Origin: UBA1227 sp963629305 | Lineage (GTDB): Bacteria; Bacillota; Clostridia; Oscillospirales; Acutalibacteraceae | NCBI GenBank assembly: GCA_963629305.1 | Contig: CAVGIJ010000004.1 | Span: 32,560-96,559 of the forward strand | DNA length: 64,000 bases | Direction of reading: 5' to 3' | Part shown: positions 26,484 through 35,727 of the stretch, piece by piece | Layout of the letters: every line of letters starts with the position of its first letter | Numbering within the stretch: the stretch's first letter is position 1 | Notes under the pieces: generated by a model | Databases searched by the model: none | Seen by the model: the letters and a program-made list of their open reading frames with translations, nothing else | Told to the model about the DNA's origin: nothing | Position numbers and translations under genes: made by a program

Positions 26484-27689
26484 TCAGTAATTAATTGACC
26501 AAAGCTCTTCTACCGTAAAGTCGGCTGCCAAATTTACAGTCGCATCCTGTGACACGTATGAGCCGTGCATCTTTGTCGGGACTGTATATGCAACATAGTC
26601 AAGGTAGCCATTGTAGTAAATTTTTGCGTCAATGGTTGCACTGTATGTCTGACTTGAAATGTCACCTACATATTGACTGTATTTTGAAATATCTATTGAG
26701 TCCATGCATGTCTTGGAATAAGTGGTTGTGCCGCTTGGGTCATCTTTGAGAACAATCCTGATAGTATAGTAGCCTTGTGAGTATTTACAACTTGCATATC
26801 TCACCATATCTGCAGACAGAATGCTTGAATAAGCTGCACCTTCAACAGGGAACTCCTTTACAATCTGCTCTGTCCCGACATATTGTTTAGGATTGGTATC
26901 CGTTCCTTCTTTCACGCCGGCTAAAGCAATTAGCGTTTGAAGGGTTTGAGAGTTCTCTCCTTCATTATACTTGAGCGTGATGTAATTTCTTGTTACGGCA
27001 ACACCTTTGCTTTTTACCTGATTCGCAGCTGTGTTGTAAAATGCAACAATGTCGGCATATGTCGTATAGTTTTTCGGAGCTGTTGATGGGGCATTTGCGG
27101 TATTTCTCTTTGTGAGTGCCACAGAGGTAGTAGATGTTGTATTTGTTGTTCCCTTTGTGGTTGCTGCTTTTTTTGTTGTTGAAACGGCAACCTTTTTAAC
27201 TGCTTTTACCTGGTAATAATACTGTTTTCCGCTTATGGCGGTTTTGTCGGTATATGACGTTGCGGTGGTACTGCCAATGTAAGAATATGTACCGTTTTTT
27301 GATGTTGAGCGGTAGATGTTATACTTGGATGCTCCGCTTACTGCGTTCCAATGGAAGGTCGGATATCCGCTTTTTGAAGTGGTCGCGGATGAGAAGATGC
27401 TTGAACCATTAAAACTTACCGGAGTATCTTCATAAGTATAGTTCCCGCTGCTGATGGTATCTGAGCTTCCCGAATAAACAGTTGCGGGCTCATCTGTGCT
27501 TATTGTGTCTGAGTCATCACTCTCAAGATAAGCCCAGATATCAATGTCACTATCGGTTTTTTCGCTTGTAGTTTTTGTTTTTCTCTTTGTTGTGAGAACG
27601 GTATCCTCCTCGCTATCCTTGCATGAGGACAGTGAAAATACCATTATGAGAATCATTGCAAGAGAAATAATTTGTTTGAGTTTTGACAT
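26484..27689 (-). CDS. Lipoprotein with fibronectin-type segment (paralog 1)
   Basis: A 401-residue secreted lipoprotein: signal peptide with lipobox LSSC (cysteine near residue 24), an acidic linker, a fibronectin type III-like segment (about 100-160, TFHWNAVSGASKYNIYRST), a Thr-rich linker and a C-terminal domain of about 190 residues ending ELWSINY. The last domain is homologous to that of the neighbouring lipoprotein 27725-28708. The ATG at 27689 has AAGGGTG upstream; a GTG three codons earlier lacks space for a site. Function is not known; it is second gene of a two-gene unit. Confidence 0.8.
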   Translation of the reverse strand: MSKLKQIISLAMILIMVFSLSSCKDSEEDTVLTTKRKTKTTSEKTDSDIDIWAYLESDDSDTISTDEPATVYSGSSDTISSGNYTYEDTPVSFNGSSIFSSATTSKSGYPTFHWNAVSGASKYNIYRSTSKNGTYSYIGSTTATSYTDKTAISGKQYYYQVKAVKKVAVSTTKKAATTKGTTNTTSTTSVALTKRNTANAPSTAPKNYTTYADIVAFYNTAANQVKSKGVAVTRNYITLKYNEGENSQTLQTLIALAGVKEGTDTNPKQYVGTEQIVKEFPVEGAAYSSILSADMVRYASCKYSQGYYTIRIVLKDDPSGTTTYSKTCMDSIDISKYSQYVGDISSQTYSATIDAKIYYNGYLDYVAYTVPTKMHGSYVSQDATVNLAADFTVEELWSINY

Positions 27690-27724
27690 ATACGTCACCC
27701 TTTACAAAAAGTTGCTTTCAGTTA

Positions 27725-28708
27725 TTAATAAGCGATTGTCCACCATTGCTCGATAGCGGCACCGAACTTCTGGTCGCCCTTTGTGAAGTAACCGGGCATA
27801 TATGTATTGAGGTTTATGAGTCTGCCGTTTGCGTCAATAGTGGCAGTTACTCTGACATCTTTACACTTCATAACGAGACCACTGCTGAATGTTGCCGCAA
27901 GATCTGCAACTGCTGTAGCGGAAACTGCCTTGTTTGAGTAGTTTTGATTTTCTGTTGTGTCGTCTTTTACGTAGATGGTAACTATGAGATTGTTTCCGCT
28001 CTGTTTTACGGTTGCGGACTTAACATCGTTTACCGTAAGATTGCAGACATAGTTCTGCTTTTCAACTACAAAGCTCTTGATGATGTCTGACTGGGTTGAG
28101 AGAACCTTCTGGCTTGTGTCATCTTTTGGTGCAAAAGCTTTTCCTATGATTGTGCCTGAAAGACCGGAAAGGTTTTTCTCGCCGACTTCTGTATATTTTT
28201 CTCTTGTTCTCGTAACTGTTACACCTGACATGGTCTTTATCGGATTCGCAGCTGACTTGTAGAGTTCAAGAGCCTCTGCTGTAGTGTAAGATGTTTTTGC
28301 GGCGGCAGTTGTACCTGCAGACGAAGTTGAATTCGACCCGCTGTTTGATCCGGTATTTGAAGCACCGCCGTTACTCTGTGATTTTGAAACGTTTTGCTGT
28401 GAGGCATTTTGAGTATTTGTTGCGGCTTTTGTCACAGTCTTTTTTACAACTTTTTTGTTGCCTTCTTTATCTGTTACAACCTCGGTAACAACTTCTGTTT
28501 CAGCCTCGGTTGACTCTTCTTCCTCAGAAGTTTCCTTGGGTGCGGTTGTTTGTTCTTCTTCGGGCCAAATTTTGACGCCGTTTACTACGCCGTCCCAACC
28601 TTCGGTTATGAAGTTTATGAGGCTTCCGTCTGCGCCGCAGCCGGTGAGTGAGAGAACCATAACAAGTGCCATGGCAAGTGCAACGGCACGTTTGATTTTG
28701 TTATTCAT
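27725..28708 (-). CDS. Lipoprotein with shared C-terminal domain (paralog 2)
   Basis: A 327-residue lipoprotein: basic n-region, hydrophobic core and lipobox LTGC (Cys24), a linker rich in Glu/Thr and then Asn/Ser/Gly, and a C-terminal domain of about 190 residues (TAEALELYKSAANPIKT onward, ending WWTIAY). That domain aligns with the one in the gene just downstream (shared elements: Y-T-T/LYxxAAN, VxVTR, GxxL/G, DIxKxF, VKDD, ATIDA, final WxIxY). The pair looks like a tandem duplication with different spacers added. Role unknown; surface sensing or wall binding is possible. Confidence 0.82.
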   Translation of the reverse strand: MNNKIKRAVALAMALVMVLSLTGCGADGSLINFITEGWDGVVNGVKIWPEEEQTTAPKETSEEEESTEAETEVVTEVVTDKEGNKKVVKKTVTKAATNTQNASQQNVSKSQSNGGASNTGSNSGSNSTSSAGTTAAAKTSYTTAEALELYKSAANPIKTMSGVTVTRTREKYTEVGEKNLSGLSGTIIGKAFAPKDDTSQKVLSTQSDIIKSFVVEKQNYVCNLTVNDVKSATVKQSGNNLIVTIYVKDDTTENQNYSNKAVSATAVADLAATFSSGLVMKCKDVRVTATIDANGRLINLNTYMPGYFTKGDQKFGAAIEQWWTIAY

Positions 28709-28757
28709 TTTATGTACCCCTGTTCTTTTGTGAATTTTTTGTTACATTAACATTACT

Positions 28758-28786
28758 ATTATACGGAACTTTAATCTTGTTTGCAA
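28758..28786 (-). promoter_or_regulatory. Promoter of the lipoprotein pair
   Basis: Minus-strand TTGCAA (28781-28786) and TATAAT (28758-28763), spacer 17. It shares TTGCAA and an AAAGTTCC spacer word with the valS promoter. Confidence 0.75.
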
Positions 28787-28836
28787 GTATTCCTTGTGAT
28801 AAGATATTCATTGTTTGTTAGGGGGGAATTAAGTGA

Positions 28837-29766
28837 ATGCTTGAAAGTTTCTTAGTGGTATCCAAACAGATTGTGGTTTTGTTTATACTCATGTCAATCG
28901 GAACTTTGTGTAACAAAATAGGCTGGTTGGATTCAAAGTCTGTAAAAAGTATTACGAATATTGTCCTTTATTTTGTAACTCCATGTGTTATCATAAATTC
29001 GTTTAACAGGGAAACGGATAAGGCGCTTCTGGGCGGATTGTTTATTACGGCTTTACTTTCACTCGGCATTCAGCTTTTTTCCCTGATTGTTGCCAATTTG
29101 GTTTTTCGAGGAAATGAATGCGAGGAAAATCGCATTTTCAGGTTTGCGACCGTCTTTTCAAATTCCGGATTTATGGGTCTTCCCCTTCAACAGGCATTGC
29201 TCGGCTCAGTCGGAACTTTCTTCGGAGCGGTATACATTGCCGTATTCAATGTTTTGGTATGGACTTACGGAGTTTTTGAGATGAGCGGCAGCAAAAAGGA
29301 GATAAGCCCTAAAAAAATTGTGCTTAATCCGGGAATTTTGGGTACGGTTGTCGGCGTGATTATTTTCTTTTTCGGAATAGAACTTCCCGACGTGTTTTCA
29401 GAGTCCGTCGGATATATTGCCAATCTTAACACGCCGCTTCCTATGATAGTAATAGGCTATTATTTGGGAAATCTGAATCTCGATTCATTCAAAAAATATA
29501 CAAAGCAATATCTTGCTATCGGAATAAGACTTTTCATAATCCCCATTACTGCCGTTATTGCAATGTATTTCTTGAAAATTGATTCCACGGTTGCAATGGT
29601 ATGCGCAATAGCATGTTCTGCACCGACCGCCGCAAATACTGCAATGTTCGCAACGCTTTTTGATAAAAATGCGTCTCTCGGCGCGCAAATGGTTTCGGTC
29701 TCGACACTTTTTTCCCTTGTAAGCATACCCATTGTGGTGACGCTTGCAAGCACGCTTATCGGCTGA
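28837..29766 (+). CDS. AEC-family (auxin efflux carrier-like) permease
   Basis: Membrane transporter of 309 residues with about ten helices in two inverted halves (QIVVLFILMSIGTLCNKIGW at the start; NTPLPMIVIGYYLG in the middle). The family exports or imports small organic acids such as malate; substrate here is unknown. Conserved polar spots are NSGFMGLPL and SAPTAANTAMFA in the crossing regions. GGGGGG lies before the ATG. A terminator follows. Confidence 0.9.
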   Translation: MLESFLVVSKQIVVLFILMSIGTLCNKIGWLDSKSVKSITNIVLYFVTPCVIINSFNRETDKALLGGLFITALLSLGIQLFSLIVANLVFRGNECEENRIFRFATVFSNSGFMGLPLQQALLGSVGTFFGAVYIAVFNVLVWTYGVFEMSGSKKEISPKKIVLNPGILGTVVGVIIFFFGIELPDVFSESVGYIANLNTPLPMIVIGYYLGNLNLDSFKKYTKQYLAIGIRLFIIPITAVIAMYFLKIDSTVAMVCAIACSAPTAANTAMFATLFDKNASLGAQMVSVSTLFSLVSIPIVVTLASTLIG

Positions 29767-29782
29767 AATATTCAAAAATGAT

Positions 29783-29822
29783 AACACCCGAGTGGTTTTG
29801 AAAACCATTCGGGTGTTTTTAA
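29783..29822. terminator. Terminator after AEC permease
   Basis: Long stem AACACCCGAGTGGTTTT / AAACCATTCGGGTGTT with loop near GA, then TTTTT; it also faces the convergent flavin reductase gene. Confidence 0.85.
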
Positions 29823-29856
29823 GTTGATGAATATTTACCTGAATACCTGAAAAGAA

Positions 29857-30789
29857 TTATTTCTTTTTCTTTTCCTCTGCACGCTTGTCATTGATGATTT
29901 TTACGTGCTCATCATCGATAAGCTCAACTCCGTTTTCCTTTGCCCACTCAACGCAGCCCATGAGAACTGTCTTGAGGAAAGGACGAGGAACCTTGATGAA
30001 GTTTTTAAGAGCTTCGTCTGTGAACTTAATCTTGTCGTCGCAGCGATCAGCAGCATATCTGATAGAAGCAATATCTATCTCCTTCGGAGCAGGGATAGGC
30101 TCTGCATGAGGTTTTTTAAGACGCGGCATTGGTGAATACCAGAAGTTTGTCGAATCTCTGTAACCGTAGTCAACCGGTACCGGCGGGAAGTCAGAAGCTT
30201 TTACGCCGTTAACGATTGCATCGTAGTATTTTTTCTTCATGAGAATCTTATCAATCTTAAGGATAAAGGTTCCGCCGAATTTTGAAGTGATACCGTTGAA
30301 GTTGTTATACGGACCTTCGTATCCGTCTGTCTCGCCCGGCTTCCATTTTCCGCCGTCTTCAAGAGATGAATCCCATGTGCACTCGATTACCTGGAAGGCA
30401 CTCTTTATAACAGGAGGACGCTCCGGATCCTTAGGATCTGCAAGGCCCTTTTCAAGCTTGAACTTGCAATCCGGCATCTTGTCTGCAGACGGTCCCGGGA
30501 ATCCAAGACGTACAACCTCTTTGAATGTTGCCTTATCATCTGGAATGAAGTTGATAGCAAGCTTTCCTGTTCTGAGAAGGTTCTGGCAAGTGTTTGAGTT
30601 GTTGCGGCAGTTGAGAAGCATTGCATAATAATCTTTTCCTGCTACATAGTATGGGAAGCAAAGGGAGTAAGAACCGATATTTACGCTTCCGTCAGGATTG
30701 ATTGTGCTTATGCAGACTGTTGGCATTGGGAAGAAGAGAGATGTCTGATAAAAGTTGTCAACAACTCTTAAATCTTCAAATGAACTCAT
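29857..30789 (-). CDS. Flavin reductase-like FMN-binding protein
   Basis: A 310-residue protein with an FMN-binding split-barrel fold (about 15-220; PMPTVCISTINPDGSVNIGSYSLCFPYYV) as in flavin reductase-like and pyridoxamine-oxidase-related families. The C-terminal 90 residues (KIDKILMKKKYYDAIVNG onward) form an added helical region. Likely a flavin-dependent reductase or flavin binding protein; substrate not known. It follows the MarR regulator by 59 bases on the same strand, so it is the probable controlled gene. Confidence 0.85.
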   Translation of the reverse strand: MSSFEDLRVVDNFYQTSLFFPMPTVCISTINPDGSVNIGSYSLCFPYYVAGKDYYAMLLNCRNNSNTCQNLLRTGKLAINFIPDDKATFKEVVRLGFPGPSADKMPDCKFKLEKGLADPKDPERPPVIKSAFQVIECTWDSSLEDGGKWKPGETDGYEGPYNNFNGITSKFGGTFILKIDKILMKKKYYDAIVNGVKASDFPPVPVDYGYRDSTNFWYSPMPRLKKPHAEPIPAPKEIDIASIRYAADRCDDKIKFTDEALKNFIKVPRPFLKTVLMGCVEWAKENGVELIDDEHVKIINDKRAEEKKKK

Positions 30790-30848
30790 TTTAAAAACTC
30801 CTTTCAGTTTTTGAAAATAATTAGCGAATTAATTTATAAAACTGCTTT

Positions 30849-31277
30849 TTATCCTGCAGTTTCATCCTTGAGGCTCATCGCTTTTTTGAGTAGCTTATCC
30901 ATGATAACTTCGAACTGTTCCTGCTCTTCTTCGTTGAGCGATGTAACGACTTTTGAAACCCACTCATCATAAACATTTACGACATCCTTTATAAGGTCTT
31001 TACCGTCATTTGTAAGGTTTATGAGATTTTGTCTTCTGTTGTCCGGATTTACCGTCCTTGTTATAAGACCGCGTTCCTCCATAGAGTGCAATGCCTTTGT
31101 TACCGTGGTTTTGTCAAGCATATATGATTTACAAATAAGGTCTTGCGGGGCATCCTTGTAAAAATAGAGGAACGAGCAAATGGTATACTCAGTGTCGTTT
31201 ATACCGAGGTTTTTTATTGCTCTGCGTCCGTATTCTTTACCGCAGCGAAAGAATATATTCATCTTGTTGAAGTCCAT
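30849..31277 (-). CDS. MarR-family transcriptional regulator
   Basis: Winged-helix repressor of 142 residues. The recognition area is KSYMLDKTTVTKALHSMEERGLITRTVNPDNRRQNLINLT, with the conserved wing residues D and R. The ATG at 31277 is chosen (GGCGGAAAAG upstream); the longer frame to 31313 lacks a site. It probably represses its own promoter through the palindrome at 31347-31362, and with it the flavin reductase gene. The ligand is not evident. Confidence 0.9.
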   Translation of the reverse strand: MDFNKMNIFFRCGKEYGRRAIKNLGINDTEYTICSFLYFYKDAPQDLICKSYMLDKTTVTKALHSMEERGLITRTVNPDNRRQNLINLTNDGKDLIKDVVNVYDEWVSKVVTSLNEEEQEQFEVIMDKLLKKAMSLKDETAG

Positions 31278-31346
31278 ATATCTTTTCCGCCTTTCAGGGT
31301 ATGCAGCGAACAATCACCACGAATCGCTTTTTGAGTTTAAATGAAC

Positions 31347-31362
31347 AGTTGAATTTTCAACT
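31347..31362. promoter_or_regulatory. Palindromic MarR operator candidate
   Basis: Inverted repeat AGTTGAA-TT-TTCAACT with perfect 7-base arms. It lies just downstream of the -10 element and covers the expected transcription start of the MarR gene. Confidence 0.7.
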
Positions 31363-31368
31363 ATAATC

Positions 31369-31397
31369 AGTATAACTTTAATAAAAAATTTTGTCAA
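31369..31397 (-). promoter_or_regulatory. Promoter of MarR-flavin reductase unit
   Basis: Minus-strand TTGACA (31392-31397) and TATACT (31369-31374) with a 17-base spacer. Confidence 0.85.
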
Positions 31398-31415
31398 TAC
31401 AAAAACACAAAGAAT

Positions 31416-33014
31416 TTATTTTACGGGTAATGCCTTGCCGGATGTTTTCAATGCGTCTGCGTCCAGTGAGTTTCCGCAAAGTACGTGCTTTCCGTTTATA
31501 AACACATCCTTGATACCAAATGAGCAGGTCTTATCCGGGGTCGCATTTTTCATCTCATCTTCACTGAATACGGTTATGTCGGCAAAGTAACCTTCTTTGA
31601 GATAACCTCTGTTTTGAATCATAAATCTGTCCGCAATACCGCCTGTCATTTTTCTGATAGTCATCGGCATGGAACATCCCGTGCCGAGAAGGGAGTCCCT
31701 GATAAACTTCGGATAACAATCGTATATTGCGGGGTTTTGTATGCCGTTTTCTTCAACCCATGCGTCTGTCATATAAAGACAATTTTCGTTATTTTCAAAC
31801 TCTTTTATGATTTCCGGAGTTGAGTACGGTCCCATATTTACTCTGCCCTTAAAGTCACTCTTCTCACAGAGCATAAGATATGCATCCAGGTCTTTCATTC
31901 CTTCTTCTTTTGCGATTTGATGAACCGTTTTTCCTTCGTATTTTTCATATCCTTTACCAATATAGGCTATTTGGATATCATTAAAACCAAAGCCGAGAAG
32001 CATGCTGGTTGCTTTTATGAGCACGGAGAGCTTTATCTTGTTTATCGGCTTTTTTCTTTCCTCAACGCTCATTCCCTGATACCATGACGGCAATATAACC
32101 GTGATTACGGAAACTCCGAGACATTCGTTATATATGTCGAACATTGCATCTACGCCGTCGGCACGAAGCTTGTTGATTATTTGGACAAACTCATCCTTGT
32201 CCTTAAAGGAACGCTTACCCACAAAAATAGCGTGAGAATACTCAAGCTTCAGATTGGTTCCGGCAGATATTTCAACGAGTTCATCTACGGCGCGGAGAAG
32301 GTGTGAGCGCCCGAGAAGCTCAGGGTAGGACATGGAGACAGCAGAGTTTGCTCTCGGATGAACGGTTAACGGTTTGTTGTACTTTACGCATAAGTCAACA
32401 ACCTTTTTAAGCTCCGCACTTTTTGCATACAGTCCCGGCTCATACATGAGTCCGAGGGAAATACCGGCAGCACCTTGCCGGAGATTTTCCTCCAAAATTT
32501 TGAGCATCTTTTTCTCTTCCCTATCTGTAAGTTCTCTGTCCTCAAATCCCGCAACTGCGGCACGTGCAGAACAGTGTCCTACAAGGGAGACAATATTGCA
32601 CGGCATGTTGTTGTCAATTGCTTTGAAGAAATCTTCCGTATTTCCATACTCACCTGTTGTATCCTTGAAAAAGAAGAGACCTCCGCCCATCTTGTCAATG
32701 TACTTGCAGTCCTTTTCAAATCCTGTAGTGGATATACCGCAGTTGCCTGTGACAAAGGTTGTCATTCCCTGACGGATGAACGGTTCAAAATAGGGGAGAG
32801 GATTTTTCTTTATTGCAAACCAATCATTGTGTGAATGGGCATCAATGAAGCCCGATGAAACGGATAAGCCGTCAAGGTCTATGGTTTCATCGGCACATAC
32901 GTCAATATCCTTCTCGACCCTTAGTATTTTGTCATCTTCGATGAGGATATCCGCAATATATGCGTCTGATCCTGTTCCGTCATAAATTTTTCCGTTTTTC
33001 AGCAGGGTTTTCAT
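31416..33014 (-). CDS. N-acyl-D-amino-acid deacylase family amidohydrolase
   Basis: Amidohydrolase of 532 residues in the D-aminoacylase group. The metal site opens with GFIDAHSHND; further ligands are expected in TGNCGIS, VGHCSARAAV, HPRANSA and YSHAIF. The C-terminal composite beta domain closes with KEGYFADITVF. It would release D-amino acids from N-acyl precursors or act on related dihydro-pyrimidine-like substrates. The ATG at 33014 follows GAGG; upstream in-frame starts are not supported. Confidence 0.87.
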   Translation of the reverse strand: MKTLLKNGKIYDGTGSDAYIADILIEDDKILRVEKDIDVCADETIDLDGLSVSSGFIDAHSHNDWFAIKKNPLPYFEPFIRQGMTTFVTGNCGISTTGFEKDCKYIDKMGGGLFFFKDTTGEYGNTEDFFKAIDNNMPCNIVSLVGHCSARAAVAGFEDRELTDREEKKMLKILEENLRQGAAGISLGLMYEPGLYAKSAELKKVVDLCVKYNKPLTVHPRANSAVSMSYPELLGRSHLLRAVDELVEISAGTNLKLEYSHAIFVGKRSFKDKDEFVQIINKLRADGVDAMFDIYNECLGVSVITVILPSWYQGMSVEERKKPINKIKLSVLIKATSMLLGFGFNDIQIAYIGKGYEKYEGKTVHQIAKEEGMKDLDAYLMLCEKSDFKGRVNMGPYSTPEIIKEFENNENCLYMTDAWVEENGIQNPAIYDCYPKFIRDSLLGTGCSMPMTIRKMTGGIADRFMIQNRGYLKEGYFADITVFSEDEMKNATPDKTCSFGIKDVFINGKHVLCGNSLDADALKTSGKALPVK

Positions 33015-33067
33015 GATGTCATACCTCATTTCAAAATTGGATAAAACCAAAAATATTTTATAAATTG

Positions 33068-33096
33068 ATTGTAATTTAAACCTGTGTGTAAATCAA
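33068..33096 (-). promoter_or_regulatory. Promoter of D-aminoacylase gene
   Basis: Minus-strand TTGATT (33091-33096) and TACAAT (33068-33073), spacer 17. Confidence 0.55.
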
Positions 33097-33114
33097 GATT
33101 ATATGTCACAAATT

Positions 33115-33144
33115 AAGGCTCTGCGGTATTTACCGCAGAGCCTT
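33115..33144 (-). terminator. Hairpin after serA
   Basis: Perfect inverted repeat AAGGCTCTGCGGTA / TACCGCAGAGCCTT around TT. A second small hairpin (CGCCGAA/TTCGGCG, about 33153-33175) stands between it and the serA stop. The T-run is weak (TTAATTTG), so termination efficiency is uncertain. Confidence 0.65.
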
Positions 33145-33184
33145 TGCCACTTCGCCGAATGTAATGTTTTCGGCGGTATTTACT

Positions 33185-34354
33185 TTATTTAAGTACGCGT
33201 ACTCTTATTGTTCCCTCAATATCATTTATGGCATTTATGATATCCGCAGTGATGTCGTCGTCAACATCTACCATTGTATATGCGTAGTCACCCTTTGAAC
33301 GGTTGAGAAGGTCAACAATGTTGATGTTGGCATTTGTAAACGGAGCGGTTATCTGGTTGAGCATATTCGGGATATTTTTGTGAATAACGCAAACTCTGTT
33401 TTGGGCTGCTCTGTGCATCTCCGCAGCCGGCATGTTGACAGAATTCTTTATGTTACCGTTTTCAAGGTAATCAACAAGCTCAAAGACAGCCATTCTTGCG
33501 CAGTTGTCCTCTGACTCCGGAGTAGATGCTCCGAGATGGGGGATAGCCACAACACCCGGAACACCGAGAATTTTTTCGTTTATGAAGTCGGTTACATATG
33601 CCGCAACCTTTCCCGTACCGAGGGCTTCAATGATATCATCCGAGTTTACAAGCTCGCCGCGTGCGAAGTTTAAGATACGTATTCCGTCTTTCATGCCTGC
33701 TATTGAGGCGGCATTTATGAGGTCACGTGTTTCGTTGTTGAGAGGAACATGAACGGTGATGTAATCGCATGTTGAGAAGATATCCTGCATGGACTTTGCA
33801 TGGTGGATTGTGCTTGAAAGGTTCCATGCTGCATCGACAGAAAGATACGGATCATATCCGTAAACCTCCATACCGAGACCTTTTGCGGCGTTTGCTACAA
33901 GTACGCCTATGGCACCGAGTCCGATAACACCGAGCTTTTTGCCCATTATTTCAGGACCGGCAAAAGCACCCTTGCCTTTTTCAGCCTGCTTTGCAACATC
34001 CGCATCAGGGGTGTCTTTAAGAGTCTTTGCAAAGTCTATTGCGGGAACTACTTTACGTGATGCAAGGAAAAGCCCGCAGAGAACGAGTTCCTTTACGGCA
34101 TTTGCATTGGCACCCGGCGTGTTGAAAACAACAATTCCCTCTTTTGCACATTTGTCAATAGGTATATTGTTTACGCCTGCGCCGGCACGTGCAATCGCAA
34201 CGGTATTTTTATCAAATTCCATGTCATGCATTGCCGCACTTCTTACCATGATTGCGTCAGGGGCTTCCATCTCCGTGCCGTATGTGTAGAGCTTGCGATC
34301 AAAGTGGTCAAGGCCTGACGGAGAAATTTTATTTAAAGTTAAAATTTTATACAT
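33185..34354 (-). CDS. serA: D-3-phosphoglycerate dehydrogenase
   Basis: First enzyme of serine synthesis, 389 residues. It has the NAD Rossmann motif GVIGLGAIGVLVANAA, the catalytic arginine in NFARGELV, glutamate in the DFINEKI region and histidine in PHLGASTPE. A C-terminal ACT domain (about 318-389, CVIHKNIPNMLNQIT) is the usual place for serine feedback. The length is the short clostridial form without an extra substrate domain. It follows serC by 20 bases. Confidence 0.95.
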   Translation of the reverse strand: MYKILTLNKISPSGLDHFDRKLYTYGTEMEAPDAIMVRSAAMHDMEFDKNTVAIARAGAGVNNIPIDKCAKEGIVVFNTPGANANAVKELVLCGLFLASRKVVPAIDFAKTLKDTPDADVAKQAEKGKGAFAGPEIMGKKLGVIGLGAIGVLVANAAKGLGMEVYGYDPYLSVDAAWNLSSTIHHAKSMQDIFSTCDYITVHVPLNNETRDLINAASIAGMKDGIRILNFARGELVNSDDIIEALGTGKVAAYVTDFINEKILGVPGVVAIPHLGASTPESEDNCARMAVFELVDYLENGNIKNSVNMPAAEMHRAAQNRVCVIHKNIPNMLNQITAPFTNANINIVDLLNRSKGDYAYTMVDVDDDITADIINAINDIEGTIRVRVLK

Positions 34355-34374
34355 TGTCTGTTACTCCCGTAAAA

Positions 34375-35460
34375 TTACTTTGTGTGTTCTGATTCGAATT
34401 CCTTCATAAACTCGACGAGTTTTTCAACGCCCTCGATAGGCATTGCGTTGTAGATGGACGCACGCATGCCGCCGACGGATCTGTGTCCCTTGATGTTTAT
34501 AAAGCCGTTTTCCGTGCACGCTTTTATGAATTCCGCATTGAGCTCATCGCTGTCTGTTACAAACGGAACGTTCATAAGAGAACGGTCTTTCTTCACAACA
34601 GTTCCGTGGAACATCTTGCTTTCGTCGAGGAAGTCATAGAGAATCTTTGCCTTTGCCTCATTGTGCTGCTTCATCTTTTCAAGTCCGCCCATCTTTTCAA
34701 TCCACTCAAGAACGAGCTTGCACATGTAGATGTTGTAGCATGGCGGAGTGTTGTAGAGGGAATCGTTGTCAGCCATTATCTTGTAGTCGAGCATTGACGG
34801 TGTGTACTCACGCGCATGACCGAGGAGGCCCTCACGGATGATGCATATGGTGAGTCCTGCCGGTGCTACGTTCTTCTGCGCACCGCCGTAAACCATGCCG
34901 AACTTTGTAATGTCGAGAGGCTCTGAAAGGAAGCAGGATGAGATATCTGCTATAAGAGGAACGTCTCCTGTGTCGGGAAGCTTTCTCATTATGTTTCCGT
35001 GTACAGTTTCGTTAAGACAGATATATACGTAATCTGCGTCAGGGCGAAGCTCGTTTTTGTCAACTTCGGGAACGCATGAGAAGTTCTGATCCTTTGATGT
35101 TGCAACGACTTTTACATCGCCGTATTTAACGGCTTCTTTGTAAGCCTTGTTTGACCACTGACCGGAGATGATGTAATCGGCTTTTCCCGAGCCGTTCATG
35201 AAGTTCATCGGGATGGCTGCAAACTGTGTAGATGCGCCGCCCTGAAGGAAAAGTACTTTGTAGTTGTCAGGGATGTTCATAAGCTTACGAAGAAGAGCTT
35301 CCGCACCTTTTATGATAGCGTCAAACTCTTTACTTCTATGGGACATCTCCATAACCGATTCGCCTGTGCCCTCGTAGTCGAGCATTTCGGCAGCTGCCTT
35401 GTTAAGAACAGATTCGGGGAGCATAGAAGGTCCCGCAGAAAAATTGTAAACTCTAGCCAT
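34375..35460 (-). CDS. serC: Phosphoserine aminotransferase
   Basis: PLP enzyme of 361 residues making phosphoserine from 3-phosphohydroxypyruvate and glutamate. NFSAGPSMLP at the start, GGASTQF, ADISSCFLSEP and the PLP lysine in YGGAQKNVAPAGL are visible. It comes first in the serC-serA unit; the third serine enzyme, a phosphatase, is not in the window. A GGAGGA site precedes the ATG. Confidence 0.96.
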   Translation of the reverse strand: MARVYNFSAGPSMLPESVLNKAAAEMLDYEGTGESVMEMSHRSKEFDAIIKGAEALLRKLMNIPDNYKVLFLQGGASTQFAAIPMNFMNGSGKADYIISGQWSNKAYKEAVKYGDVKVVATSKDQNFSCVPEVDKNELRPDADYVYICLNETVHGNIMRKLPDTGDVPLIADISSCFLSEPLDITKFGMVYGGAQKNVAPAGLTICIIREGLLGHAREYTPSMLDYKIMADNDSLYNTPPCYNIYMCKLVLEWIEKMGGLEKMKQHNEAKAKILYDFLDESKMFHGTVVKKDRSLMNVPFVTDSDELNAEFIKACTENGFINIKGHRSVGGMRASIYNAMPIEGVEKLVEFMKEFESEHTK

Positions 35461-35727
35461 GATTTAAGTCCTCCGCTAATTAATAATAGTATATAAAGTG
35501 TAATGTCTTTTGGGCGATGTATCCTGTGTTAAAACGTAAATCTCGCCTCATGTGACTTCTCCATTATATGTTGTAAACAGGGAGTTGTCAACAGGATTGT
35601 TAAAAAAACTAACAATTTTTTCTTGACACAATTTATCGAAGTAAAATATATAGTTAAAAAAATAACAATAAATATAATATAACTTTTTCACCATTTTTTC
35701 ACATGGATTTTTTAATATGAATATTAA
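35461..35727. other. AT-rich interval with two repeated dyads
   Basis: Between serC and a kinase fragment. Two similar dyads are seen: TTGTTA-A6C-TAACAA at about 35598-35616 and GTTAAAAAAATAAC at about 35653-35666. A plus-strand TTGACA (35623-35628) and TATATA (35647-35652), spacer 18, lie between them, so the dyads could be operators of that promoter. No gene is seen here. Confidence 0.5.
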
